64,000 bases of DNA from contig NC_014734.1 of the NCBI RefSeq assembly GCF_000183135.1, positions 3,348,001-3,412,000 on the forward strand. The letters are read 5' to 3'. This document shows, piece by piece, positions 25,603 through 33,341 of this stretch. Position numbers and translations under genes: made by a program. This DNA comes from Paludibacter propionicigenes WB4. Its GTDB lineage: Bacteria; Bacteroidota; Bacteroidia; Bacteroidales; Paludibacteraceae. The notes beneath the pieces were generated by a model. The model saw only the letters and a program-made list of their open reading frames with translations. It was not told the origin of the DNA and did no database searches. Position 1 is the first letter of the stretch; every line of letters begins with the position of its first letter.

Positions 25603-26481
25603 TTATTCTTCTCTCCATCTTTTGGTCAAATCGCCAAAAGCATCAATTCTTCTGTCTCGGAAAAACGGCCACATGCGACGAACGGTTTCGGTACGCGATA
25701 AATCTATTTCTACAATTAAATTTTCGTCTTTATCGTTTGCCGCTTGGGTAATGATTTCACCCTGCGGACCGGCTACAAAACTGTTTCCCCAGAATTGAAT
25801 GCCGTTAGTAACACCTGAGGGGTCGGGTTCGTAACCGGTACGATTGCAAGAAATAACGTGAAGTCCGTTAGCAACAGCATGCGCCCGCTGTGAAATTATC
25901 CATGCGTCGGTTTGACGTTGTTTTTCGTCATCGTTATCCGTGCTTTCCCAACCAATAGCAGTTGGGTAAATCAATACCTCAGCTCCTGCCAAAGCCATAA
26001 GTCTTGCAGCCTCAGGATACCACTGATCCCAACAAACGAGTACGCCTAATTTCCCAACTGAAGTTTGAACAGGTTCAAAGCCAAGGTCACCGGGAGTAAA
26101 ATAAAACTTTTCGTAATAAGCCGGATCGTCGGGAATATGCATTTTGCGGTATTTGCCGGCTATGGTTCCATCTTTCTCAATGACTACGGCTGTATTATGA
26201 TGCAGTCCTGCAGCGCGTTTCTCGAATAATGAAAGCACAATCACTACACCAAGTTCTTTTGCCAGTTTACCAAACGATACGGTTGAAGGTCCGGGAATTG
26301 TTTCTGCCTGTTCAAATACTACAGGATCTTCCGTCTGGCAGAAATACAATCCATTGTGCAATTCCTGCAAAACGATAAGCTCAGCTCCCTGTGATGCGCA
26401 GGTACGTATATTTTTTTCCAGCTTAGCAATATTCTCTGAACGGCTGGCTGTGTTGGATTGTTGAATAAGACCTATTTTCAT
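25603..26481 (-). CDS. aguB: N-carbamoylputrescine amidase
   Basis: 292-residue nitrilase-superfamily amidohydrolase. The Glu-Lys-Cys triad is E40 (IVLQELHNG), K113 (YRKMHIPDDP) and C150 (VLVCWDQWYPEAAR). Length and motifs match AguB, which hydrolyses N-carbamoylputrescine to putrescine, CO2 and ammonia. The gene lies 139 bases after aguA on the same strand, which supports the assignment strongly. Between them is a 22-bp-period direct repeat TTCGTGATATTTGCT (26498-26512 and 26520-26534). Confidence 0.95.
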   Translation of the reverse strand: MKIGLIQQSNTASRSENIAKLEKNIRTCASQGAELIVLQELHNGLYFCQTEDPVVFEQAETIPGPSTVSFGKLAKELGVVIVLSLFEKRAAGLHHNTAVVIEKDGTIAGKYRKMHIPDDPAYYEKFYFTPGDLGFEPVQTSVGKLGVLVCWDQWYPEAARLMALAGAEVLIYPTAIGWESTDNDDEKQRQTDAWIISQRAHAVANGLHVISCNRTGYEPDPSGVTNGIQFWGNSFVAGPQGEIITQAANDKDENLIVEIDLSRTETVRRMWPFFRDRRIDAFGDLTKRWREE

Positions 26482-26620
26482 GTTTTTCGATATTTACTTC
26501 GTGATATTTGCTCACTTCGTTCGTGATATTTGCTGCGCGTTATTTATAGTTACTTTTAGTGCCAGAATAATTGACTGTTTACTCGTCTACCGGTTAACTT
26601 GTCTACTAAATACTTACCAC

Positions 26621-27646
26621 TTACTCCTTACCGCTCGGATATTGCATCGTTACGCAATGCAGTGACCCATGTTGTTTAATTAATGCTCTGCAATCAATCC
26701 CTACGATTTCTCTGTCCGGAAAGGCTTTTTGCAGCTGTTCTTTTGCAATTTCATCTTTTGGTGAGTTGTAAGTCGGCACTAAAACTGCTCCGTTTATGAT
26801 CAGGAAGTTGGCATAGGTTGCCGGAAGTCGTTCTCCATCTTCGTAAACTTCATCGGCCATCGGGAGCGGAATAAGCCTGAAATATCTGTCGTCAGAGGTT
26901 TTGAATTTGCGAAGTTCTTTTTTCATTTTTCTCAATTCCTCAAAGTGTTCATCCTCTGTATCATCACATTTTACATAAGCAATGGTGCTTTTGTCGCAGA
27001 GGCGAGCCAGCGTGTCTACGTGGCTGTCTGTATCATCTCCGGCTAAATATCCATGATTCAACCAAAGAACCTGTTTGAGTCCGAAATAATCTTTGAGTCT
27101 GGCTTCTATATCTTCTTCGGATAGATTATTTCTGTTATCGGAAAGTAAGCATTCGGCTGTAGTTAAAATAGTTCCCTCTCCATCCGATTCTATACTGCCA
27201 CCTTCCAGCACAAAGTCAAAGCAGTTACGATGACGTGCTTCTCCAAAGATTCCTGCAGTATATAGTTTTCGCGTAATCAGATTGTCATGATTAGCCGCGA
27301 ATTTCATACCCCAGCCATTGAACGTGAAATCGTAGATAACGGGTTTTCCATCTTCTAGTACGGTTATTCCACCATGATCGCGTGCCCAGGTGTCGTTTGT
27401 CGGCATTTCGGCGAAAGTTATTTTTTCGAGCTCGTCTTCTGTGAAGTGGCATTCCACTTCATCAGAGTCAATGCAAACAATCAACAGGTTTTCGTGTTTT
27501 ATTATCTCGCGGGCAATATTGACGAAGCATTCATTTACTTCGTCGAGCATGTCAGCCCAATCTGTTTCGGCATGAGGCCACGTAAGCTGGACAAATTGTT
27601 GTTCTGCCCATTCAGCAGGCAATACTTTAGTTTTTTGTGAATTCAT
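26621..27646 (-). CDS. aguA: Agmatine deiminase
   Basis: Converts agmatine to N-carbamoylputrescine and ammonia. The 341-residue protein is a peptidylarginine-deiminase-fold enzyme with WARDHGGITV, FNGWGMKF, VLEGGSIESDGEGT, HGYLAGDDTDSHVDTLARL and the catalytic cysteine C331 in HGSLHC close to the C-terminus. It precedes aguB and has a -7 box TATTTTTG on the minus strand at 27681-27688. Its substrate would come from the arginine decarboxylase at 61321. Confidence 0.95.
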   Translation of the reverse strand: MNSQKTKVLPAEWAEQQFVQLTWPHAETDWADMLDEVNECFVNIAREIIKHENLLIVCIDSDEVECHFTEDELEKITFAEMPTNDTWARDHGGITVLEDGKPVIYDFTFNGWGMKFAANHDNLITRKLYTAGIFGEARHRNCFDFVLEGGSIESDGEGTILTTAECLLSDNRNNLSEEDIEARLKDYFGLKQVLWLNHGYLAGDDTDSHVDTLARLCDKSTIAYVKCDDTEDEHFEELRKMKKELRKFKTSDDRYFRLIPLPMADEVYEDGERLPATYANFLIINGAVLVPTYNSPKDEIAKEQLQKAFPDREIVGIDCRALIKQHGSLHCVTMQYPSGKE

Positions 27647-27680
27647 TAATTATCTGGAGAAACATGTTTTTTTTCAGCTA

Positions 27681-27688
27681 CAAAAATA
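27681..27688 (-). promoter_or_regulatory. -7 box of aguA-aguB
   Basis: TATTTTTG on the minus strand fits TAnnTTTG, 35 bases before the aguA start. Confidence 0.55.
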
Positions 27689-27759
27689 CAAAAAAACCAT
27701 CATTTATAGCCGTACTAACAAAAAGTCACTGCGTTAGCGAAAAATTGCTGCGTTTTGAG

Positions 27760-27767
27760 TACTTTTG
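27760..27767 (+). promoter_or_regulatory. -7 box of queC
   Basis: TACTTTTG fits TAnnTTTG and lies 20 bases before the ATG at 27788. The upstream in-frame TTG (27755) is within this promoter and so is not the start. Confidence 0.6.
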
Positions 27768-27787
27768 TGCTCCAAAAAAATAAAGAA

Positions 27788-28432
27788 ATGAAAGATATAG
27801 TAATTTTATATTCAGGAGGAATGGATAGCTCGGTGGCTCTTTACGAACATGCCGACCGCATTCGTCGTGCTTTGACCTTTAATTACGGGTCGAAACATAA
27901 TTTACGCGAAATGGAATATGCAGCACGCAATTGTAAACGACTTGGCATAGAACATCATGTAATAGAACTGGATATGAACAAAATGGGATTTGTATCCGAT
28001 TTATTGCAATCCGGAGGCGATATTCCGAACGGTCATTACGAAGATCAGAATATGATTAAAACCGTAGTGCCATTCCGAAACGGTATTATGCTGAGCATTG
28101 CTGCGGGTATTGCCGAAAGTATTGGTTGTGATAAACTGATGATTTCTAATCATGCTGGCGATCATGCCATTTACCCCGATTGTAGGGAGGAATTTATTCA
28201 AACAATGAATAAAGCTATAAGCCTGGGAACGTATAATCATTGTGAGATTCTGGCGCCTTACACTAATCTCACAAAGCGTGAAATTGCTTTGATAGGAAAA
28301 GAAATAGGTGTGCCGTTCGAAGATACTTACTCTTGTTATAATGGTCTTGAAACTCACTGCGGAACCTGTGGAACCTGCACGGAACGTAAAGAAGGACTCG
28401 AGGGCTTTGACCCTACAGTTTATCTTCACTGA
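27788..28432 (+). CDS. queC: 7-cyano-7-deazaguanine synthase
   Basis: Converts 7-carboxy-7-deazaguanine to preQ0 in queuosine biosynthesis, with ATP and ammonia. About 214 residues. The ATP-pyrophosphatase loop SGGMDSSVAL is at the N-terminus. The C-terminal zinc site is C-x(7)-C-x(2)-C-x(2)-C in SCYNGLETHCGTCGTCTERK. I use the ATG at 27788 because the earlier TTG overlaps the -7 promoter box. It stands between divergent polyamine genes and no other queuosine genes are in the window, so the neighbourhood is probably incidental. Confidence 0.93.
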   Translation: MKDIVILYSGGMDSSVALYEHADRIRRALTFNYGSKHNLREMEYAARNCKRLGIEHHVIELDMNKMGFVSDLLQSGGDIPNGHYEDQNMIKTVVPFRNGIMLSIAAGIAESIGCDKLMISNHAGDHAIYPDCREEFIQTMNKAISLGTYNHCEILAPYTNLTKREIALIGKEIGVPFEDTYSCYNGLETHCGTCGTCTERKEGLEGFDPTVYLH

Positions 28433-28471
28433 AATTTCATAGCTAATGTCATTAAATAGCAAAAAATCAAC

Positions 28472-28479
28472 TATTTTTG
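28472..28479 (+). promoter_or_regulatory. -7 box of the carboxynorspermidine dehydrogenase gene
   Basis: TATTTTTG fits TAnnTTTG, 50 bases before the ATG and 40 bases after queC. Confidence 0.55.
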
Positions 28480-28528
28480 CACTCAACGTATAATTATTCA
28501 AAATTTAAACTTTATCATTCAACAAAAA

Positions 28529-29731
28529 ATGGGAAAAGTATTGATTATCGGCGCCGGAGGCGTGGGAACTGTTGTGGTAAACAAAGTGGCTCAAAATCCG
28601 GATGTGTTTACTGAAATCATGTTGGCCAGTCGCACCAAATCTAAATGCGATGCAATTGCCGAAGACGTGAAGAAACGTTTTGGTGTAGAAGTGAAAACAG
28701 CTCAGGTAGATGCTGATAATGTTCCGGAACTTGTAACTTTGCTCAACGCTTATAAACCCGAGTTGCTTATCAACGTGGCTCTTCCGTATCAGGATTTGAC
28801 CATTATGGATGCTTGTCTGGAAGCCGGAGTGAATTATCTGGATACAGCTAATTATGAGCCGAAAGACGAAGCGCATTTTGAATACAGCTGGCAGTGGGCG
28901 TACAAGGACAAATTTGAAAAAGCCGGTCTTACTGCTATTCTTGGTTGCGGTTTCGACCCGGGAGTAACGAGCATTTATACTGCTTATGCCGCTAAACATC
29001 ATTTCGACGAAATTCATTATCTGGATATCGTAGATTGTAATGCCGGTGATCACCATAAAGCTTTTGCCACCAACTTTAACCCGGAAATCAATATTCGCGA
29101 GGTTTCTCAACGCGGAAAATATTGGGAAAACGGAGAGTGGATCGAAACTGAACCACACGAAATTCATAAGTCGTTGAATTATCCTGAAATAGGACCAAAA
29201 GAATCTTATGTTATCTATCACGAAGAACTGGAATCGCTGGTGAAAAACTATCCTACTATCAAGCGTGCCCGTTTCTGGATGACTTTCGGACAGGAATATC
29301 TGACACACTTGCGGGTTATTCAAAATATCGGTATGGCTCGCATCGACGAAGTGGAATACAACGGACAAAAAATTGTTCCTATCCAGTTTCTGAAAGCCGT
29401 ACTTCCAAATCCGGGTGATTTGGGCGAGAACTATACCGGTTGGACATCCATCGGTTGCCGCATTAAAGGAATAAAAGATGGCAAGGAAGTGACCTACTAT
29501 GTGTACAATAATTGCAGCCACGAAGCGGCTTACAAAGAAACCGGCGCGCAGGGCGTAAGCTACACCACCGGAGTTCCTGCCATGATTGGTGCCATGATGT
29601 TCTTCAAAGGCGAATGGCGCAAGGCGGGCGTATACAACGTAGAAGAATTCAATCCCGATCCGTTTATGGAACAATTGAACATTCACGGTTTGCCATGGGT
29701 GGAATTGCATAACATTGATTTGGAATTGTAA
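28529..29731 (+). CDS. Carboxynorspermidine dehydrogenase (saccharopine dehydrogenase family)
   Basis: 400 residues with the dinucleotide motif GAGGVGTVV at 8-16 and the family's substrate region GCGFDPGVTSIYTAYAAKHHFDEIHYLDIVDCNAG. Saccharopine dehydrogenase-like sequences next to nspC are carboxynorspermidine (or carboxyspermidine) dehydrogenases. They condense L-aspartate beta-semialdehyde with a diamine, putrescine or diaminopropane, using NADPH. nspC follows on the same strand after 125 bases. Given AguA/AguB here, putrescine is the likely substrate, giving carboxyspermidine. Lysine catabolism is the alternative but context argues against it. Confidence 0.9.
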   Translation: MGKVLIIGAGGVGTVVVNKVAQNPDVFTEIMLASRTKSKCDAIAEDVKKRFGVEVKTAQVDADNVPELVTLLNAYKPELLINVALPYQDLTIMDACLEAGVNYLDTANYEPKDEAHFEYSWQWAYKDKFEKAGLTAILGCGFDPGVTSIYTAYAAKHHFDEIHYLDIVDCNAGDHHKAFATNFNPEINIREVSQRGKYWENGEWIETEPHEIHKSLNYPEIGPKESYVIYHEELESLVKNYPTIKRARFWMTFGQEYLTHLRVIQNIGMARIDEVEYNGQKIVPIQFLKAVLPNPGDLGENYTGWTSIGCRIKGIKDGKEVTYYVYNNCSHEAAYKETGAQGVSYTTGVPAMIGAMMFFKGEWRKAGVYNVEEFNPDPFMEQLNIHGLPWVELHNIDLEL

Positions 29732-29750
29732 AATACCAATTTATATTTTT

Positions 29751-29780
29751 CGTAGAGACGCACGGCCGTGCGTCTCTACG
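29751..29780. repeat. Perfect 30-bp palindrome
   Basis: CGTAGAGACGCACGG followed immediately by its exact reverse complement, with no loop. It is followed at 29797 by a partial GCGTCTCA. The same type of element is, from memory, dispersed through many Bacteroidota and cyanobacterial genomes. It lies between the dehydrogenase gene and nspC. Confidence 0.9.
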
Positions 29781-29819
29781 TGTTTAATATTGCCATGCGT
29801 CTCACCTGCCTAAAATCAT

Positions 29820-29827
29820 TATCTTTG
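29820..29827 (+). promoter_or_regulatory. -7 box of nspC
   Basis: TATCTTTG fits TAnnTTTG, 30 bases before the ATG at 29857, so nspC can be transcribed separately from the dehydrogenase gene. Confidence 0.55.
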
Positions 29828-29856
29828 CAACCATTATAAATTATGCATTGTCAATT

Positions 29857-30987
29857 ATGAATTACCAAAATATACCTTCCCCATGCTACGTCCTCGACGA
29901 AGCAACTTTTCGCAACAATCTGGCATTAATAAAATCGGTAAAAGAACGAGCCGGTGTGGAAATAATTCTCGCATTCAAGGCTTTTGCCATGTGGAGTACT
30001 TTCCCTATCGTACGCGAATATATTCCGTATTCCACGGCCAGTTCGTTGGCTGAAGCACGCTTAGCTTACGAGGAAATGGGCAGCAAGGCGCATACTTACG
30101 GACCGGCGTATACTGACAGAGAGTTTCCGGAAATCATGCGTTGCAGTAGTCATATCACGTTCAATTCCTTGCAGCAATTTGAGCGTTTTTACCCGCAAAC
30201 TCAGTTCGAAAATATATCGTGCGGATTGCGCATTAACCCTGAATTCTCGGATGTGGAGACGGACTTGTACAATCCCTGTGCACCGGGTTCGCGACTGGGT
30301 GTGGTAGCCGATTTGCTGGGTGATAAACTTCCTGAAGGAGTAGAGGGACTGCACTTTCATACCTTGTGCGAATCAACTTCGTTTGACATGGAAAGAACAT
30401 TGGCAGTGGTGGAAGAAAAGTTTGGCAAATTTTTCCCGCAAATCAACTGGCTGAACATGGGTGGCGGACACCTGATGACCAAAGAAGGTTACGATGTCGA
30501 GCACTTGATCTCGTTGTTGCAAGCTTTCAAGGCAAAATATCCGCATTTGCAACTCATCCTGGAGCCCGGAAGTGCCTTTGCCTGGCGAACCGGTGTGTTG
30601 GTTTCGAGCGTGGTGGACATTGTCGAAAATAAAGGTATCAAGACAGCTATGCTCGATGTGTCTTTTGCGTGCCACATGCCCGATTGCCTCGAAATGCCGT
30701 ATAAACCGGCTATTGTTGGAGCGACGGATGCTATTCCGGGCAAACCGACCTATCGAATGGGTGGAAACAGTTGCTTGTCGGGTGACTTCTATGGCGATTG
30801 GTCGTTCGACCATGAGTTGAAAATTGGCGACCGAATCATTTTCGAAGACATGATTCACTATACGATGGTAAAAACCACCATGTTTAATGGGGTTTCGCAT
30901 CCTTCTATCGGTATCTGGACAAAGGGAAATGAGTTTAAGCTGGTGCGCGAATTCGGATACGAAGATTACAAAGGAAGAATGTCGTAA
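29857..30987 (+). CDS. nspC: Carboxynorspermidine decarboxylase
   Basis: About 376 residues, PLP-dependent alanine-racemase-fold decarboxylase. The PLP lysine is K41 in ILAFKAFAMW. Further signatures are LHFHTLCES, NMGGGHLMTKEGYD for phosphate binding, EPGSAFAW, and the C-terminal CLSGDFYGDWSF with the active-site cysteine from the partner subunit. It removes the carboxyl group from carboxyspermidine or carboxynorspermidine to give the triamine. I chose ATG 29857 over the in-frame TTG at 29848. It completes the polyamine route with aguA, aguB and the dehydrogenase. Confidence 0.94.
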   Translation: MNYQNIPSPCYVLDEATFRNNLALIKSVKERAGVEIILAFKAFAMWSTFPIVREYIPYSTASSLAEARLAYEEMGSKAHTYGPAYTDREFPEIMRCSSHITFNSLQQFERFYPQTQFENISCGLRINPEFSDVETDLYNPCAPGSRLGVVADLLGDKLPEGVEGLHFHTLCESTSFDMERTLAVVEEKFGKFFPQINWLNMGGGHLMTKEGYDVEHLISLLQAFKAKYPHLQLILEPGSAFAWRTGVLVSSVVDIVENKGIKTAMLDVSFACHMPDCLEMPYKPAIVGATDAIPGKPTYRMGGNSCLSGDFYGDWSFDHELKIGDRIIFEDMIHYTMVKTTMFNGVSHPSIGIWTKGNEFKLVREFGYEDYKGRMS

Positions 30988-30999
30988 GGAGCGTAAGTT

Positions 31000-32901
31000 T
31001 TATTTTACCAGGCTCAATTTCATCAATTCATTTTCTTTCAGTTGTCCGTTGTCTTTCAGGAAACGGATTACTTGTAGCACTTTCAACTCTTTGAACGGGA
31101 CTTTCTTTAGCAACACATTGACACTTAATTCTTCTGCGGATAATGCCTGTTCGATATGCTGTCGGATAGTTTCAAAATCTTCTTCGGTAATCAGCGTTTC
31201 TTTTTTCTTTTGACAGATGTCGCATTTACCGCAGGGTTTTGTTTCTTTTTCGCCAAAATAGGAGAGGAGCACCTGACTGCGACAAATATTTTCTTCTTTG
31301 GCATAGTCCAACACACTTTTTACCCGCGCGATGTATCGTTCACGTCGGTCATCATAGGCTTCTTTGCCCAGAATCACACGTTCGGTGGCTTCGCGTTCTC
31401 TTACGAAGGTAAGGTAAGGCGTTTTTTTGCGGGGGATGAATTGGATGACACGTTCTTTGGCCAATCCCACCAGTTCCTCATACACTTTTTCGCGTGTCCA
31501 TTCCAGTCGTTTGGCAATGGTTTCTTCGTTGATGGAGGCCATATCGGTAAACAAGCCGGTGTAGGAGCGCAACAGAATATGTATCAGTTTTTCTTGCTCG
31601 GGAGTTTGTTTCTGGTTGTATAAATCGTCTTTTCCCACGATAAAAAGAACCCTCGCCGAACTGTCTTGTTCGTCGGTGAGTTCCAGATAGCCTGCCTGTT
31701 GAAGAATTTTCAGGCAATTATAGGTAATCAGTATCGGCAGTTTAAATTTCGTACAGAAATCGCCTATGTCGAATGCGAAAACTCTGTCCAACCCCGAACC
31801 TACGCCCATTTCAAGGTAATTGCCCAAGGCTTCATATACTTTAAGCACCATCTCTTTGCCGGGGAAGCTGTCCGATACACGTTTGCGCATTTTTACGGCA
31901 TCGCCATTGTTGTAGAGCAACACGGCATAGGCTTTTTTCTCGTCGCGTCCGGCACGTCCGGCTTCCTGAAAGTATGCTTCGAGCGAATCGGGTAAATCCA
32001 TATGCACCACGGTACGCACTTCGGCCTTGTCTATTCCCATACCGAAAGCGTTGGTAGAAACGATAACCCGCGTTTCGCCGGATTTCCAACGGGATTGTTT
32101 GGCGTCTTTCGTTTCGTTTTTCAGTCCGGCATGAAAGTTCTCTGCTGAAATTCCATTCAGGTTCAGAAAATCGGAAATTTCTTTGGTCCTTTTTCTGTTG
32201 CGTACATAGACTACCGAAGTGCCGGGCACGCTGTTGAGTATCTTTAGCAGATGTTCATCTTTGTTTTCGGTAGTGCGCACCACATAAGCCAGATTAGACC
32301 GATGGAAGCTTTTTTGGAACACATTGGGTTCGCGAAAATGCAACTGACGCTGAATGTCGTCCACCACTTCAGGGGTGGCAGTGGCGGTTAGCGCCAGCAC
32401 CGGGACATCGGGCAGCAGTTCCCTAATGTCGGCAATGCGGAGGTAGGAGGGACGAAAATCATATCCCCACTGCGAGATACAATGAGATTCATCTACGGCT
32501 ATCATGCATACGGTGGCTTGCTTTATTTTTTCCATGAAAATTGGAGTAGCCAACCGTTCGGGCGAAACATACAGGAACTTATAAGCCTCAAATACGGCAT
32601 TGTCGAGTGTCATCAATATGTCGTTGTGCGACATGCCGGAATATATGGCGGCGGCCGTGATTCCACGTTTCTTCAGATTTTCCACCTGATCTTTCATAAG
32701 GGCAATAAGCGGAGTTACTACCACGCAGATACCTTTCATGGCCAGCGTGGGCACCTGAAAAGTCAATGACTTACCACCACCGGTGGGCATAAGTCCAAGC
32801 GTATCTTTACCGGACACAATGCTGCGGATAATATCGCCCTGCAAAGGTCTGAAGTCATCGTAGCCCCAGTATTGTTTCAGTATGTCCAGGTATTGTTGCA
32901 T
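31000..32901 (-). CDS. recQ: ATP-dependent DNA helicase RecQ
   Basis: 633 residues. Superfamily 2 helicase motifs: motif 0 FRPLQ, Walker A GLMPTGGGKS (36-45), DESH box AVDESHCISQW, TATATPEV, and motif VI QEAGRAGRDEK. The RecQ zinc-binding domain has the C-x16-C-x2-C-x2-C pattern in CRSQVLLSYFGEKETKPCGKCDIC. A winged-helix part follows. A canonical HRDC domain is not obvious in the C-terminal 60 residues (LSAEELSVNVLLKKVPFKELKVLQVIRFL). Roles are recombination and fork repair. Upstream is a -7 box framed by an inverted repeat. Confidence 0.95.
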   Translation of the reverse strand: MQQYLDILKQYWGYDDFRPLQGDIIRSIVSGKDTLGLMPTGGGKSLTFQVPTLAMKGICVVVTPLIALMKDQVENLKKRGITAAAIYSGMSHNDILMTLDNAVFEAYKFLYVSPERLATPIFMEKIKQATVCMIAVDESHCISQWGYDFRPSYLRIADIRELLPDVPVLALTATATPEVVDDIQRQLHFREPNVFQKSFHRSNLAYVVRTTENKDEHLLKILNSVPGTSVVYVRNRKRTKEISDFLNLNGISAENFHAGLKNETKDAKQSRWKSGETRVIVSTNAFGMGIDKAEVRTVVHMDLPDSLEAYFQEAGRAGRDEKKAYAVLLYNNGDAVKMRKRVSDSFPGKEMVLKVYEALGNYLEMGVGSGLDRVFAFDIGDFCTKFKLPILITYNCLKILQQAGYLELTDEQDSSARVLFIVGKDDLYNQKQTPEQEKLIHILLRSYTGLFTDMASINEETIAKRLEWTREKVYEELVGLAKERVIQFIPRKKTPYLTFVREREATERVILGKEAYDDRRERYIARVKSVLDYAKEENICRSQVLLSYFGEKETKPCGKCDICQKKKETLITEEDFETIRQHIEQALSAEELSVNVLLKKVPFKELKVLQVIRFLKDNGQLKENELMKLSLVK

Positions 32902-32954
32902 AGTTTTTTTTGGTTAGTAGGGGCGCAACTTGAAGTCGCACTCCCACTGTAGAC

Positions 32955-33009
32955 CTCCACTTTTATTGAGATAACAAAAATACGAATAAGTTTCCATACA
33001 AAAGTGGAG
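32955..33009 (-). promoter_or_regulatory. recQ promoter box framed by an inverted repeat
   Basis: TATTTTTG on the minus strand (32975-32982) is a -7 box for recQ. It lies between CTCCACTTTT (32955-32964) and AAAAGTGGAG (33000-33009), a perfect 10-bp inverted repeat. The repeat could be an operator or a structural element; no regulator is known. Confidence 0.45.
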
Positions 33010-33108
33010 TACAAGATTCAACTCATACTCTCACCAAACTTCCGAAGGAAAGAAAATAGGTTTGATTACCCATTTTTCTTTCTGATTATTGCTGTTAATA
33101 GTTTATAC

Positions 33109-33310
33109 GCAATTTCGCTGTGCTGCGAAATTGCCAATGATTGTTTGTTCGCAATATTTCTCAACGATAATATTGCGGTTAATAGCTGGTTCGCAATTTC
33201 TCCTTTGAGCGAAATTGCCAATAATGTATGAACCGCAATTTCTTCGCGTGGAGAAATTGCCGATAACATACGAGAGGCACTTTCACCCTTAGCGGAAGTG
33301 CCTCTCGTAT
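33109..33310. repeat. Palindromic tandem array 2, 42-bp period
   Basis: Units start at 33109, 33151, 33193, 33235 and about 33277. Each has an 8-bp arm, about 10 bases and the complementary arm: GCAATTTC/GAAATTGC in units 1, 3 and 4, and GCAATATT/AATATTGC in unit 2, a compensated change. The fifth has GGCACTT/AAGTGCC, extended to 15 bp (33268-33282 with 33296-33310). A spacer of about 16 bases containing CAATA or TTAATA follows. A fragment (GCAATATT) continues at 33318. Because arms pair, both strands encode similar 14-residue repeats, which I regard as non-coding. Confidence 0.88.
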
Positions 33311-33341
33311 ATGCAACGCAATATTGTGTGTGAGCAATGGC

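Noticed and set aside
26498-26534. 22-bp direct repeat TTCGTGATATTTGCT near aguB
   Set aside because: Only two copies and it is not positioned on a recognisable promoter; may be chance.
28505-29710. 401-codon frame antisense to the dehydrogenase gene
   Set aside because: The + strand protein has clear family motifs; the antisense frame is a codon-bias shadow.
33004-33269. Overlapping frames on both strands of array 2 encoding similar repeats
   Set aside because: Similar peptides on both strands result from the paired arms. On + the frame stops inside unit 4. No start signal or promoter supports either.
16741-33310. CRISPR or TIGR-type guide arrays
   Set aside because: Units have no constant-repeat/variable-spacer division (substitutions are spread all over) and there is no Cas or Nop-domain (Tas-like) gene in the window.
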